Part shown: positions 6,522 to 14,373 of the stretch, piece after piece
How the letters are laid out: the number at the start of each line of letters is the position of its first letter
Numbering within the stretch: position 1 is the stretch's first letter
The notes under the pieces: model-generated
What the model saw: only the letters and a program-made list of their open reading frames with translations
What the model was told of the DNA's origin: nothing
Databases searched by the model: none
Program-made: the position numbers and the translations under genes
Assembly (NCBI GenBank): GCA_900542875.1
Contig: UQPH01000012.1
Location: 1-38,428, forward strand
Direction: 5' to 3'
DNA length: 38,428 nt
Source of the DNA: an uncultured Eubacterium sp.
GTDB lineage: Bacteria > Bacillota > Clostridia > Oscillospirales > Acutalibacteraceae

Positions 6522-6589
6522 TTGAAATTGCAGTCTAAAAATAATATAATATTATAAATCGGAGCCTTTGCGGCTATGTATTCGCTCCG
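6522..6589 (+). promoter_or_regulatory. ilvD promoter and 5' hairpin
   Basis: TTGAAA (6522-6527), 17-nt spacer, TATAAT (6545-6550), start near 6557. The first transcribed bases form a hairpin with CGGAGC (6560-6565) and GCTCCG (6584-6589) arms; no T-run follows. It may stabilise the mRNA. Confidence 0.6.
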
Positions 6590-6625
6590 CTATTTATGTT
6601 TGGTGAAAGGTTATGGTTAATAACT

Positions 6626-8290
6626 ATGAGATCTGATTTAATAAAAAAAGGTCCGTCAAGAGCACCTCACCGCTCTCTTTTAAGAGCATTGGGCATTGAT
6701 GAACTTGAAATGAAAAGACCGTTCGTAGCGGTTGTTAACTCTAAGAGTGATTATATCCCGGGACATATGCATCTCGATAAGATTGCCGAGCAGGTTAAAG
6801 CAGGCATTCGTAACGCAGGCGGTGTTCCGTTTGAATTTAATACCATCGGCGTATGCGACGGTATCGCTATGAATCACAGAGGTATGAAGTATTCTCTCTG
6901 TTCCCGTGAACTTATCGCCGACAGCATTGAGGTTATGCTTACAGCTCATCCGCTCGATGCTATCGTGTTTATTCCTAACTGCGATAAAATCGTGCCGGGT
7001 ATGCTCCTTGCCGCTTGCAGACTTAATCTGCCTTGTATTTTTATCAACGGCGGACCTATGCTCCCCGGTAAAAGTACCGAAACAACTAACCCTATCGGAC
7101 TCAGTGAACAGTTTGAGTATGTAGGTGCAAACGCTGTGGGCAAGATGTCGGATGAAAATCTTGAGCAAACTGCATTTACCGCTTGTCCTACCTGTGGTTC
7201 ATGCTCAGGTATGTATACTGCTAATTCCATGAATTGCCTTACTGAGTCTATCGGTATGTCACTTCCCGGTTCGGGAACAATTCCGGCTGTTTATTCTGCC
7301 CGTCTCAGACTTGCTAAGATGGCAGGTGAGAGGGTAATGACCCTTCTTAAAGAGGACATTAAACCGTCTGATATTATTACCGAAAAAGCCATTCAAAACG
7401 CTATGAGAACCGATATGGCTATCGGATGCTCAACTAATACAATTCTTCATCTTACCGCCGTTGCTCACGCCGCAGGTCACGATATTAATTTGTCCGACCT
7501 TAACGATATGGGTAACGCAACCCCGCAGATTTGTAAACTTAATCCCGCATCTTCCGTATTTATTACGGACCTTAACGATGTAGGCGGTATGCAGGCTGTT
7601 ATGAAAGAACTTGCATCAGGCGGACTTATCAATACCGATTGCCTTACCGTCAGCGGAACCGTTGCCGAGAGAATCGCAAAGGCTCCGGACGCAGACGGCA
7701 CAGTTATCCGTAAACTTGACGACCCGTTTTCAAAGGACGGCGGTATCGCTGTTCTTAAAGGCAACCTTGCAGAGGAGGGCGCAGTAGTTAAAAAGGGTGC
7801 GGTCGCTCCCGAAATGATGCAGCATAAGGGTCCTGCAAAGTGTTATAACTCCGAAGAGGAGGCTATCGCCGCAATCACCGGCGGCAAGGTCGTAGCAGGT
7901 GATGTTGTTGTTATCAGATACGAAGGACCTAAGGGCGGTCCAGGTATGAGAGAAATGCTTTCTCCGACTTCCGCTATTATCGGTATGGGTCTCGGTTCTT
8001 CCGTTGCGCTTCTTACCGACGGTCGTTTCTCCGGTGCAACCAGAGGCGCTTCTATCGGCCACGTCAGCCCTGAGGCTGCCGTAGGAGGTACTATCGCCCT
8101 CGTTGAGGACGGAGACGAAATAGAAATCGACATTCCTAAGAGAGTTCTTAAGGTTAATGTTTCCTATGAGGTTCTCGCAGAGAGAAAGAAAAATTGGACT
8201 GCTCCGAAGCAGGAACTCAGCGGCTACCTCAAGAGATACGCTCAGCATGTAACAAGCGGCTCAAGAGGCGCTGTGTTTGAAGACGATTAA
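6626..8290 (+). CDS. ilvD: Dihydroxy-acid dehydratase
   Basis: A 554-residue IlvD, the iron-sulfur enzyme that dehydrates 2,3-dihydroxy-isovalerate and -methylvalerate to the 2-keto acids, the third step of valine and isoleucine synthesis, in the cytoplasm. Cluster and active-site signatures are FIPNCDKIVPGM, ACPTCGSCSGMYTANSMNCL and, near the C-terminus, DGRFSGATRGASIGHVSPEA; GPKGGPGMREML is also typical. Length is normal for the bacterial family. The frame is open from ATG 6596, but family alignment favours ATG 6626 (MRSDLIKKGPSRAPHRSLLR); its ribosome binding site is weak. No other ilv genes are near. The next gene follows after only 3 nt, so the sortase-like/ABC cluster probably shares its transcript. 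Confidence 0.95.
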   Translation: MRSDLIKKGPSRAPHRSLLRALGIDELEMKRPFVAVVNSKSDYIPGHMHLDKIAEQVKAGIRNAGGVPFEFNTIGVCDGIAMNHRGMKYSLCSRELIADSIEVMLTAHPLDAIVFIPNCDKIVPGMLLAACRLNLPCIFINGGPMLPGKSTETTNPIGLSEQFEYVGANAVGKMSDENLEQTAFTACPTCGSCSGMYTANSMNCLTESIGMSLPGSGTIPAVYSARLRLAKMAGERVMTLLKEDIKPSDIITEKAIQNAMRTDMAIGCSTNTILHLTAVAHAAGHDINLSDLNDMGNATPQICKLNPASSVFITDLNDVGGMQAVMKELASGGLINTDCLTVSGTVAERIAKAPDADGTVIRKLDDPFSKDGGIAVLKGNLAEEGAVVKKGAVAPEMMQHKGPAKCYNSEEEAIAAITGGKVVAGDVVVIRYEGPKGGPGMREMLSPTSAIIGMGLGSSVALLTDGRFSGATRGASIGHVSPEAAVGGTIALVEDGDEIEIDIPKRVLKVNVSYEVLAERKKNWTAPKQELSGYLKRYAQHVTSGSRGAVFEDD

Positions 8291-8293
8291 TAT

Positions 8294-8950
8294 ATGAGTA
8301 AATCTCAGAATTCGACTTCGCCGTCACATAAAAAGAAAAGTAAAAAGCATTATCAGGTGCTGTCTTATTTCAGGTATGCGGCTGTGTATCTTTTAGCGTC
8401 GCTGATTGTTATTGCTCCGCTTAGCGCAATGATTTTGTCCAAGGCGGTCAATACTGTTCATACGGCACAAAAGGTTATGACGCCTAATTCTAACGAGGTT
8501 TTTATAGACGATTCGTATGATGAGTGCTCATATTCCGATTTTTTGGAAACAGTCAAGGTCGGCAAACTTTTGGGCAGTATAAGTTGCGAAAACGTCGGTC
8601 TTTACGAAAATGTATACTACGGCATTAACCGTGCCTGCCTTAGAAACGGAGCGGGCCTTGACAGTACGTCCTACCTTTTCGGCGAGGGCGGATGCAGTAA
8701 AATCGCCGCTTATGAGTCAACCTCGTTTAAGACGCTGAAAAATATTAAGGTCGGTGCGACGATTAATGTTGAAACCTATTGGGGCAGTTATGAATATAGG
8801 GTGACTGCCGTTACCGAGGGAAAGAGTGTTGACATTCCCGACGGCGACAGCCTTGTGCTTGCCGTAAACAGTTCTGCCGAACCTTTCTCGGCACAAAACG
8901 GCATTAATACCTATGTCATTGCCGAACTTACCTCTAAGGAGGTGCACTGA
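8294..8950 (+). CDS. Sortase-fold membrane protein lacking the catalytic triad (pseudo-sortase)
   Basis: A 218-residue protein with a basic N-terminus, one membrane helix (about 29-49) and an external domain that aligns with class D/E-type sortases: VYYGINRACLRNGAG (108-121), FGEGG (129-133), FKTLKNIKVGATINVETYWG (145-164) and YEYRV. In active sortases the next landmarks are His in IAGH, Cys in TCYP and a downstream Arg before the Tyr of RYVV. Here these are Tyr140 (KIAAYES), Asn192/Ser193 (LAVNSSAEPF) and Thr206 (NTYVI), so no transpeptidase triad remains while the scaffold is kept. It may act as a binding or structural partner. It starts 3 nt after ilvD without a clear ribosome binding site, and its stop overlaps the next ATG (TGATG). 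The fold call rests on motif alignment by eye. Confidence 0.72.
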   Translation: MSKSQNSTSPSHKKKSKKHYQVLSYFRYAAVYLLASLIVIAPLSAMILSKAVNTVHTAQKVMTPNSNEVFIDDSYDECSYSDFLETVKVGKLLGSISCENVGLYENVYYGINRACLRNGAGLDSTSYLFGEGGCSKIAAYESTSFKTLKNIKVGATINVETYWGSYEYRVTAVTEGKSVDIPDGDSLVLAVNSSAEPFSAQNGINTYVIAELTSKEVH

Positions 8951-9804
8951 TGGCGAGATTTATAACAGACTCAAAAATGAAATATAGGGATAGGCTGTCC
9001 TTCTTGCTGTATGTTTCGCTTGCATTTGTCAGCATTTCGCTTTGCTGTATCATAAGCGTGGCAAACCCGAATACTCTCGTTGAGGCTTTTACCGACAGTG
9101 ATACGGTTGAGTCGCTTCGTGCAGATGTTTCGCAGTACGCCGAGGATATGTGCCTTAAAAATAATATTCCCGATGATTTTGTGTCGCAGGCTGTAACCTA
9201 TGATGATATGTATACCCTGGAGACGGTCTATGTCTCGGGCGCTCTTAATGCATCAAATCAATATACCGAGGCATCGTTTGATATATATCTGAACGATTTT
9301 ACCGATGCCCTTCAAAAGAAAGTTGTTAAATCTTTGCAACAAAACGGTATTAATGATGTTTCCGACGAATCGGTGAGAGCATTTTGCGAGGATATTTCGG
9401 ATTATGCTTCGAGCAGAATCGATGTCAGCTGTATGAACTCGGTAAAGTACAGTATTAAAAGAATAAGAATTATATCGTATCTATTGGTTGCTGTCTTTTG
9501 CGTGTGCGCTGTCATAAGCGTCACTTTGATTTTAACCGGCGGCGGAAAAAAATACAGAGCAATCAGGAGCATTTCATATTCTGTGCTCGGTGTGTCGCTG
9601 ATTAATTTTGTTGTGCTTATCGGCATTAAGATTGTTGAGGCGACTAAGGATTTAGTTATTTATCCGCTTTATATTGCGGATGCTTTTATAAAGTATGTTG
9701 ATATGTCCTGCGGTGCGTTCTTTGTCGGCGCAGTGTCGTCACTTGCCGTATTTTTAACGCTGGTGGCTGTTTCGTGGAAATTAAAACGAAACGAAAAGGA
9801 CTGA
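8950..9804 (+). CDS. Four-helix membrane protein of unknown function
   Basis: A 284-residue protein. Helix 1 (about 16-36) is followed by a soluble, acidic, largely helical segment of about 135 residues (37-170), presumably outside the cell, then helices at 174-196, 207-228 and 253-276 with a short positive tail. I recognise no family. It has no ABC-2 permease pattern, so it is not an obvious channel for the ABC ATPase that follows 11 nt later. Its start overlaps the pseudo-sortase stop by one base and has a good ribosome binding site (AAGGAGGTG) inside the upstream gene. The conserved-looking packing of the three genes suggests they work together in an envelope process. Confidence 0.7.
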   Translation: MARFITDSKMKYRDRLSFLLYVSLAFVSISLCCIISVANPNTLVEAFTDSDTVESLRADVSQYAEDMCLKNNIPDDFVSQAVTYDDMYTLETVYVSGALNASNQYTEASFDIYLNDFTDALQKKVVKSLQQNGINDVSDESVRAFCEDISDYASSRIDVSCMNSVKYSIKRIRIISYLLVAVFCVCAVISVTLILTGGGKKYRAIRSISYSVLGVSLINFVVLIGIKIVEATKDLVIYPLYIADAFIKYVDMSCGAFFVGAVSSLAVFLTLVAVSWKLKRNEKD

Positions 9805-9815
9805 GAGGTAGAAAT

Positions 9816-10643
9816 ATGGAAGAAAATATTAATATTCAAAACGGAGAAAATTTGGAAAATACAGAGCAGGCAAATAAAACGGTTGAGTCGTTTGACGATC
9901 GCCCTGTTTTGATTAATGTTGATCACGTTAATATGGAATTCGTTTTGAGTAACGAAAAGGTTGATAATCTTAAGGAATTTGTTATCCGTAAGATTAAAAA
10001 GAACTATAAAGTTAATAAATTTAAGGCGCTCAGCGATATTACATTTCAGGTTAAGCAGGGGCAAAGACTTGCTATTATGGGTCTTAACGGTGCAGGTAAG
10101 AGTACGCTTCTTAAAACTATTGTAGGCGTTTATAAACCTACTTCAGGCACCATTACAAAGCACGGCGTTATGGCTCCTCTTATCGAACTCGGTGCAGGCT
10201 TTGACCCTGAGTATACGGGTAAGGAGAACATTTATCTTTACGGTGCAATTCTCGGTTACAGCAGAGAATTTCTTGATTCAAAGGTTCAGGATATTATTGA
10301 CTTTTCCGAACTCGGTCACTTTATAGATGTTCCGCTTAAGAATTATTCGTCCGGTATGAGAGCCCGTCTCGGCTTCTCCATTGCCACGGCGGTTGACCCG
10401 GATATTCTTATCCTTGACGAGGTTTTGTCCGTCGGCGACGCAAAGTTCAGGGCAAAGTCGCTTGCAAAGGTTCAGTCTATGTTTGACTCGGGCGTAACCG
10501 TTTTGTTCGTTTCGCATAATATTGACCAAGTTATGGCTATCTGCGATTCGGCGATTCTTCTTCAAAAGGGTAAAATTATCGCTCAGGGACCTGCCGATGA
10601 AGTCGCTGCGGTTTACAGTGAAAAAATCGGTACAAAAAAATAA
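9816..10643 (+). CDS. ABC transporter ATP-binding protein, TagH/Wzt polysaccharide-exporter type
   Basis: A 275-residue nucleotide-binding subunit. After a short acidic N-terminal extension (about residues 1-27) come Walker A GLNGAGKST, the Q-loop region ending in the family-typical APLIELGAGFDPEYTGKENI, the ABC signature YSSGMRARLGFSIA, Walker B ILILDEVLSVGD and the switch His in FVSHN. The VLSVGD and LGAGFDPE features mark the teichoic acid/O-antigen exporter ATPases (TagH, RfbE, Wzt); the C-terminal carbohydrate-binding extension of Wzt is absent. Such ATPases pair with a TagG/Wzm ABC-2 permease, and none is in the window. Start ATG 9816 follows GAGAGG; a GTG at 9774 would overlap the previous gene and is unlikely. 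Confidence 0.88.
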   Translation: MEENINIQNGENLENTEQANKTVESFDDRPVLINVDHVNMEFVLSNEKVDNLKEFVIRKIKKNYKVNKFKALSDITFQVKQGQRLAIMGLNGAGKSTLLKTIVGVYKPTSGTITKHGVMAPLIELGAGFDPEYTGKENIYLYGAILGYSREFLDSKVQDIIDFSELGHFIDVPLKNYSSGMRARLGFSIATAVDPDILILDEVLSVGDAKFRAKSLAKVQSMFDSGVTVLFVSHNIDQVMAICDSAILLQKGKIIAQGPADEVAAVYSEKIGTKK

Positions 10644-10650
10644 TTTATCG

Positions 10651-10680
10651 GGAGACGGTTAACGCCGTCTCTCTTTTTCT
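10651..10680 (+). terminator. Terminator of the ilvD-ABC cluster
   Basis: A 7-bp stem (GAGACGG 10652-10658 with CCGTCTC 10665-10671), loop TTAACG, then TCTTTTTCT. It lies just after the ABC gene and separates this unit from the ribosomal operon. Confidence 0.85.
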
Positions 10681-10800
10681 ATATATTGTGTATTATACAT
10701 AAATAGGTACTATATATTGTGTTGTGACTTTCTAACAAACTTTGTGCTTTAATTTTGTCATTTTGCACGAAAAAATATTATATTTTTTTGCAAAAATCCC

Positions 10801-10829
10801 TTGACATATCCGTCCCTGTATATTATAAT
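10801..10829 (+). promoter_or_regulatory. Main promoter of the S10-spc-alpha superoperon
   Basis: TTGACA (10801-10806), 17-nt spacer, TATAAT (10824-10829): a perfect sigma-A consensus, preceded by an A/T-rich stretch (about 10765-10795) with T and A runs that could serve as an UP element. Predicted start near 10836. A promoter this strong fits ribosomal protein genes. Confidence 0.92.
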
Positions 10830-10835
10830 AGGCAA

Positions 10836-11154
10836 GCGTGTGAGAGTGCGTAAAGATAAGTTATATATTATATATATCTTGTATAGCGTTCGTCTTGCAC
10901 AACATGATATGCGATGATGTCGGAGGTTGCGCTGTTTAAGCGGTAATTTCGACGGAGTATGTCCGGTTTCAAACACGGGCGAAATTATCTGAATTAATCC
11001 ACGAAACGAGTAGCTTGCGAATGCTCGTGCGTGTATACTGTTCTTCTGCCCGAATGAATATTGTCATTCGGTTTTATTAAAAGGTACGGTAGAAACACAC
11101 GGCCTCGTGGAACGTTTAGAGACTCGCACCACTAAATTTCATGGAGGAATTAAA
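10836..11154 (+). promoter_or_regulatory. rpsJ leader of about 320 nt with a terminator-like hairpin
   Basis: No gene is seen here. An 8-bp perfect stem (CCGAATGA 11050-11057 with TCATTCGG 11064-11071) is followed by TTTTATT, an intrinsic terminator shape about 80 nt before rpsJ. An upstream CGAATG (near 11018, in a region that also forms a CGAG/CTCG hairpin) could pair with the CATTCG of the terminator's 3' arm and prevent its formation. The layout suggests attenuation of the whole operon; no known ribosomal-protein leader class was recognised. Confidence 0.55.
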
Positions 11155-11472
11155 ATGGCAGCAAGTAAAGTCAGAATCAGAATCAGACTTAAAGGCTATG
11201 ATCACAGCATTGTTGATCAGGCAGCAGAAAAGATTGTTGAAACTGCAAAGAGAACAGGTGCTCAGGTAAGCGGTCCTATCCCGCTCCCCACCGAAATCGA
11301 GAAGGTTACAATCCTTCGTGCTACTCACAAGTACAAGGACAGCCGTGAGCAGTTTGAGCAGAGAACACACAAAAGACTCATTGACATCCTCAGACCTTCA
11401 AATAAAACTATTGAAGCTCTTCAGGGTCTTGAGCTCCCGGCAGGTGTTGACTTGGAAATCAAAACAAAGTAA
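11155..11472 (+). CDS. rpsJ: 30S ribosomal protein S10
   Basis: A 105-residue S10 (NusE), a component of the 30S head that also joins the NusB antitermination complex. The N-terminal VRIRIRLKGYDHSIVDQAAE, the loop SGPIPLPTE and the HTHKRLIDI stretch are diagnostic, and length is normal. Start ATG 11155 is 6 nt from GGAGGA (11143-11148); the frame remains open upstream to a GTG at 11107, which lacks these signals. It is the first gene of the superoperon, 67 nt before rplC; that gap contains a small GTTGGG/CCCAAC hairpin. Confidence 0.98.
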   Translation: MAASKVRIRIRLKGYDHSIVDQAAEKIVETAKRTGAQVSGPIPLPTEIEKVTILRATHKYKDSREQFEQRTHKRLIDILRPSNKTIEALQGLELPAGVDLEIKTK

Positions 11473-11539
11473 TCCAAGTTAAAACACGGTCGAGGTCATG
11501 TTGGGGGTACCCAACCAATAACCAAAGGAGGAAATACAA

Positions 11540-12172
11540 ATGAAGAAAGGTCTTATCGGTAAGAAAATCGGCATGACTCAAATCTTCGACGAGGCAGGCA
11601 ACGCTGTTCCTGTTACCGTTGTTGAGGCAGGTCCTTGCGTAGTTACCCAGAAGAAGACAACAGAGAACGACGGCTACGAGGCTGTTCAGGTTGGTTTCGG
11701 CGATGTAAAGGTTGCCAGAGTAAACAAGCCAATGAAGGGACACTTCGACAAAGCAAACGTCGCTCCTAAGAAAACACTTAAAGAGTTCCGTCTTGATGAC
11801 ATCTCATCAATCAATGTCGGCGACATTCTCAAAGCTGATGTATTTGCAGCAGGCGATGTAGTTGACGTTAAAGGAACAAGCAAGGGTCACGGAACAGCCG
11901 GCGCAATCAAGCGTTGGAACTTCTCAAGACTCAGAATGAGCCACGGTACAGGTCCTAACCACCGTCACGCAGGTTCGCTCGGTGCTTGTTCAAGCCCTTC
12001 AAGAGTATTTAAGGGTAAGAAGATGGCAGGTCATTACGGCCACGAAACAGTAACAGTTCAAAACCTTACAGTAGTAAAGGTTGACGCAGAATCAAACCTT
12101 ATCGCTATCAAGGGCGCCATTCCGGGTCCTAAGGGCGGCATCGTTGTTATTGCAGACGCTGTTAAAGCTTAA
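11540..12172 (+). CDS. rplC: 50S ribosomal protein L3
   Basis: A 210-residue L3, an early-assembling 23S-binding protein whose loop reaches toward the peptidyl transferase centre. Visible landmarks are KKGLIGKKIGMTQIF at the start, the basic loop with GTAGAIKRWNFSRLRMSHG and HRHAGSLGACSSPSRVFKGK, and the C-terminal GAIPGPKGGIV. The segment MSHGTGPNHRHAGSLG contains the Gln that is methylated in enteric L3 replaced locally by other residues. Good ribosome binding site AAAGGAGG before ATG 11540. Confidence 0.98.
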   Translation: MKKGLIGKKIGMTQIFDEAGNAVPVTVVEAGPCVVTQKKTTENDGYEAVQVGFGDVKVARVNKPMKGHFDKANVAPKKTLKEFRLDDISSINVGDILKADVFAAGDVVDVKGTSKGHGTAGAIKRWNFSRLRMSHGTGPNHRHAGSLGACSSPSRVFKGKKMAGHYGHETVTVQNLTVVKVDAESNLIAIKGAIPGPKGGIVVIADAVKA

Positions 12173-12189
12173 CGAAAGGAGAGATAAAT

Positions 12190-12813
12190 ATGGCACAGGT
12201 TCAGGTTTATAACCAAGAAGGAAGAAAGACTTCAAAGCTCGAGCTTGCCGATTCAGTATTCGGCATTGAGCCAAACGCAGATGCAATGCATCTCGCAGTA
12301 GTTAGCTATCTTGCTAACCAACGCCAGGGCACACAGTCCACTCTCACTCGTTCAGAAGTAAGCGGTGGCGGTGCAAAGCCTTGGAGACAAAAGGGAACAG
12401 GCAGAGCTCGTCAGGGCTCAACCAGATCACCTCAGTGGACACACGGCGGTATCGCACTCGGTCCTAAGCCGAGAAAGTATAAGGTAGAACTTAACAAGAA
12501 AGTTAAGAGACTTGCTATGAAATCAGCTTTGTCCTCAAAGGTTGCAGGCGAAGAAATGATGGTAGTAAACAAGATTGAGCTTGACGGCATTAAGACAAAA
12601 GCTATTGTTGAGATGCTTGCAAAACTCAAGTCGGCTAAAAAGGCTCTCATCGTAACAGCCGAGGCTGACGAGACAATCTATAAGAGTGCTCGTAACATTG
12701 AGGGCGTTAAGGTTGCTACGGTAAACACACTTTGCGTTTACGACATCCTTAATTGTGATTCCTTCATCGTTCTCAAGGACGCAGCAAAGAAGATTGAGGA
12801 GGTATACGCATAA
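12190..12813 (+). CDS. rplD: 50S ribosomal protein L4
   Basis: A 207-residue L4, which lines the peptide exit tunnel. The long tunnel loop is recognisable as GGGAKPWRQKGTGRARQGS followed by SPQWTHGGIALGP. In enterobacteria L4 represses its own operon by binding the S10 leader and by attenuation; whether it acts on the leader here (10836-11154) is not known. It lies 17 nt after rplC and its stop overlaps the rplW start by one base (TAATG), implying translational coupling. Confidence 0.98.
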   Translation: MAQVQVYNQEGRKTSKLELADSVFGIEPNADAMHLAVVSYLANQRQGTQSTLTRSEVSGGGAKPWRQKGTGRARQGSTRSPQWTHGGIALGPKPRKYKVELNKKVKRLAMKSALSSKVAGEEMMVVNKIELDGIKTKAIVEMLAKLKSAKKALIVTAEADETIYKSARNIEGVKVATVNTLCVYDILNCDSFIVLKDAAKKIEEVYA

Positions 12814-13109
12814 TGAAAGCAGCACAGGATATTATCCTTAAGCCAATCATCACAGAAAATTCAATGATGGGCATTATGGAAAAGAAGTATACCTTTAAGG
12901 TAGCTAAGGACGCTAACAAGATTGAGATTGCTAAGGCAGTCGAAGCTGTTTTCCCGGGCACAAAGGTTGCTAAGGTAAACACAATGAATGTCAGAGGCCA
13001 TCAGCGTCGTCAGGGTTACAATGTAGGCTACACTCCGTCTTGGAAGAAGGCTATCGTAACTCTTACAGAGGATTCAAAGGAAATTGAATTCTTTAACGAT
13101 ATGATGTAA
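12813..13109 (+). CDS. rplW: 50S ribosomal protein L23
   Basis: A 98-residue L23, located at the tunnel exit where trigger factor and SRP dock. The N-terminal DIILKPIITENSM (the usual PxxTEKS region with Asn for Lys) and the central KKYTFKVAKDANKIEIAKAV and VNTMNVRGHQRRQGY segments are diagnostic. The start is the ATG that overlaps the rplD stop; the upstream ribosome binding site GAGGAGG lies within rplD. It is followed by an unusually long gap (121 nt) before rplB. Confidence 0.98.
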   Translation: MKAAQDIILKPIITENSMMGIMEKKYTFKVAKDANKIEIAKAVEAVFPGTKVAKVNTMNVRGHQRRQGYNVGYTPSWKKAIVTLTEDSKEIEFFNDMM

Positions 13110-13230
13110 TCGCAGATAGGTATATAATTAAATATTTATACCTATTATATAAGCAACGCAAATATGTGGATGATGAGGTATGAAAGGTGCCATCCTTTCG
13201 CAAAGTTATTCACAGTAAGGAGATTAATAA
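13110..13230 (+). promoter_or_regulatory. rplW-rplB spacer with competing hairpins
   Basis: A 9-bp AT-rich stem (ATAGGTATA 13116-13124 with TATACCTAT 13137-13145) is followed by GAAAGG-TGCCAT-CCTTTC and an overlapping GGATG/CATCC pairing that cannot form at the same time. At 121 nt this is the longest gap inside the superoperon. The spacer may be an RNA-processing, stability or autoregulatory site. No T-run suggests it is not a terminator. Confidence 0.4.
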
Positions 13231-14064
13231 ATGGCAGTAAGAAATTATAAGCCGACTACACCTTCAAGAAGAAATATGTCGGTAATTGATTATTCTTCTC
13301 TCTCAAAAGTTGCTCCTGAGAAATCGCTTCTTGAACCATTGAACAAGAAGTCAGGTCGTAACTCTTACGGAAGAATTACAGTTCGTCACCGTGGTGGCGG
13401 AAACAGAAGAAAATATCGTGTTATTGATTTTAAGAGAAACAGATTCGATATTCCCGCAGAGGTTAAGTCAATCGAATATGACCCAAACCGTTCTGCACAC
13501 ATTGCACTTATCCAGTACGAAGACGGAGTAAAGAGCTACATCACCGCTCCGGAAGGTCTTAAGGTAGGCGCAACAGTAATCGCCGGTACAGATGTAGATA
13601 TCGTTGTAGGTAACGCACTTCCTCTCGAGAATATGCCGGTTGGTACTATCGTTCACAATGTAGAGATTTATCCGGGCAACGGTGCTCAGCTTGCAAGATC
13701 AGCAGGTAATAGCGCTCAGCTTATGGCTCTCGAAGGTCCTTATGCACTTCTCAGACTTCCTTCAGGCGAGTTGAGAAATGTACCGAAGGAATGTATCGCA
13801 ACAGTAGGCGTTGTCGGTAACTCAGACCACGCTAACGTTAAAATCGGTAAAGCAGGTCGTAAGCGCAATATGGGCTGGAGACCTACAGTTCGTGGTTCTG
13901 TAATGAACCCGAATGACCACCCACACGGTGGTGGTGAAGGTAAGTCACCTATCGGTCGTCCGGGTCCGTGCACTCCTTGGGGTAAGCCAGCTCTCGGTTA
14001 TAAGACTCGTGCTAAGAAGAAGGCTTCCGATAAGCTTATCGTACGCCGCAGAAACAGTAAGTAA
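13231..14064 (+). CDS. rplB: 50S ribosomal protein L2
   Basis: A 277-residue L2, required for peptidyl transferase activity and subunit association. Diagnostic segments are YKPTTPSRRNMSV, GGNRRKYRVIDFKRN, and near the C-terminus MNPNDHPHGGGEGKSPIGRP, which includes the functionally important conserved His. Length is normal. Start ATG 13231 is preceded by AAGGAGATT. It is 19 nt before rpsS. Confidence 0.98.
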   Translation: MAVRNYKPTTPSRRNMSVIDYSSLSKVAPEKSLLEPLNKKSGRNSYGRITVRHRGGGNRRKYRVIDFKRNRFDIPAEVKSIEYDPNRSAHIALIQYEDGVKSYITAPEGLKVGATVIAGTDVDIVVGNALPLENMPVGTIVHNVEIYPGNGAQLARSAGNSAQLMALEGPYALLRLPSGELRNVPKECIATVGVVGNSDHANVKIGKAGRKRNMGWRPTVRGSVMNPNDHPHGGGEGKSPIGRPGPCTPWGKPALGYKTRAKKKASDKLIVRRRNSK

Positions 14065-14083
14065 ACGGAAAGGAGAAGATTAA

Positions 14084-14356
14084 ATGAGTAGAAGTACTAA
14101 AAAAGGCGCTTATGTTGAAGAAAGCCTCTACAAGAAGGTTGAAGCACTCAACGCTAAGGGCGACAAGCAAGTTATTAAGACTTGGTCAAGAAGTTCAACA
14201 ATCTTCCCTGAGTTCGTTGGTCACACATTTGCTGTTCACGACGGAAGAAAGCATGTTCCTGTATATGTTACAGAGGATATGGTTGGACATAAACTCGGTG
14301 AATTTGCACCGACCAGAACATTCAGAGGCCACGCAGGCACTAAGACAGGTAAGTAA
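14084..14356 (+). CDS. rpsS: 30S ribosomal protein S19
   Basis: A 90-residue S19 of the 30S head, which contacts the 50S subunit and A-site tRNA through its tail. RSTKKGAYVEESLYKKVEAL, KTWSRSSTIFPEFVGHTFAV and the terminal GHKLGEFAPTRTFRGHAGTK are diagnostic. The ribosome binding site is AAAGGAGAAG. A frame-shifted open frame across the same DNA is a shadow. Confidence 0.98.
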   Translation: MSRSTKKGAYVEESLYKKVEALNAKGDKQVIKTWSRSSTIFPEFVGHTFAVHDGRKHVPVYVTEDMVGHKLGEFAPTRTFRGHAGTKTGK

Positions 14357-14373
14357 TAGAAGGGAGAATAATT

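Noticed and set aside
9774..9815. Upstream GTG start for the ABC ATPase
   Set aside because: It overlaps the preceding gene by 31 nt and lacks a ribosome binding site, while ATG 9816 has GAGAGG at proper distance.
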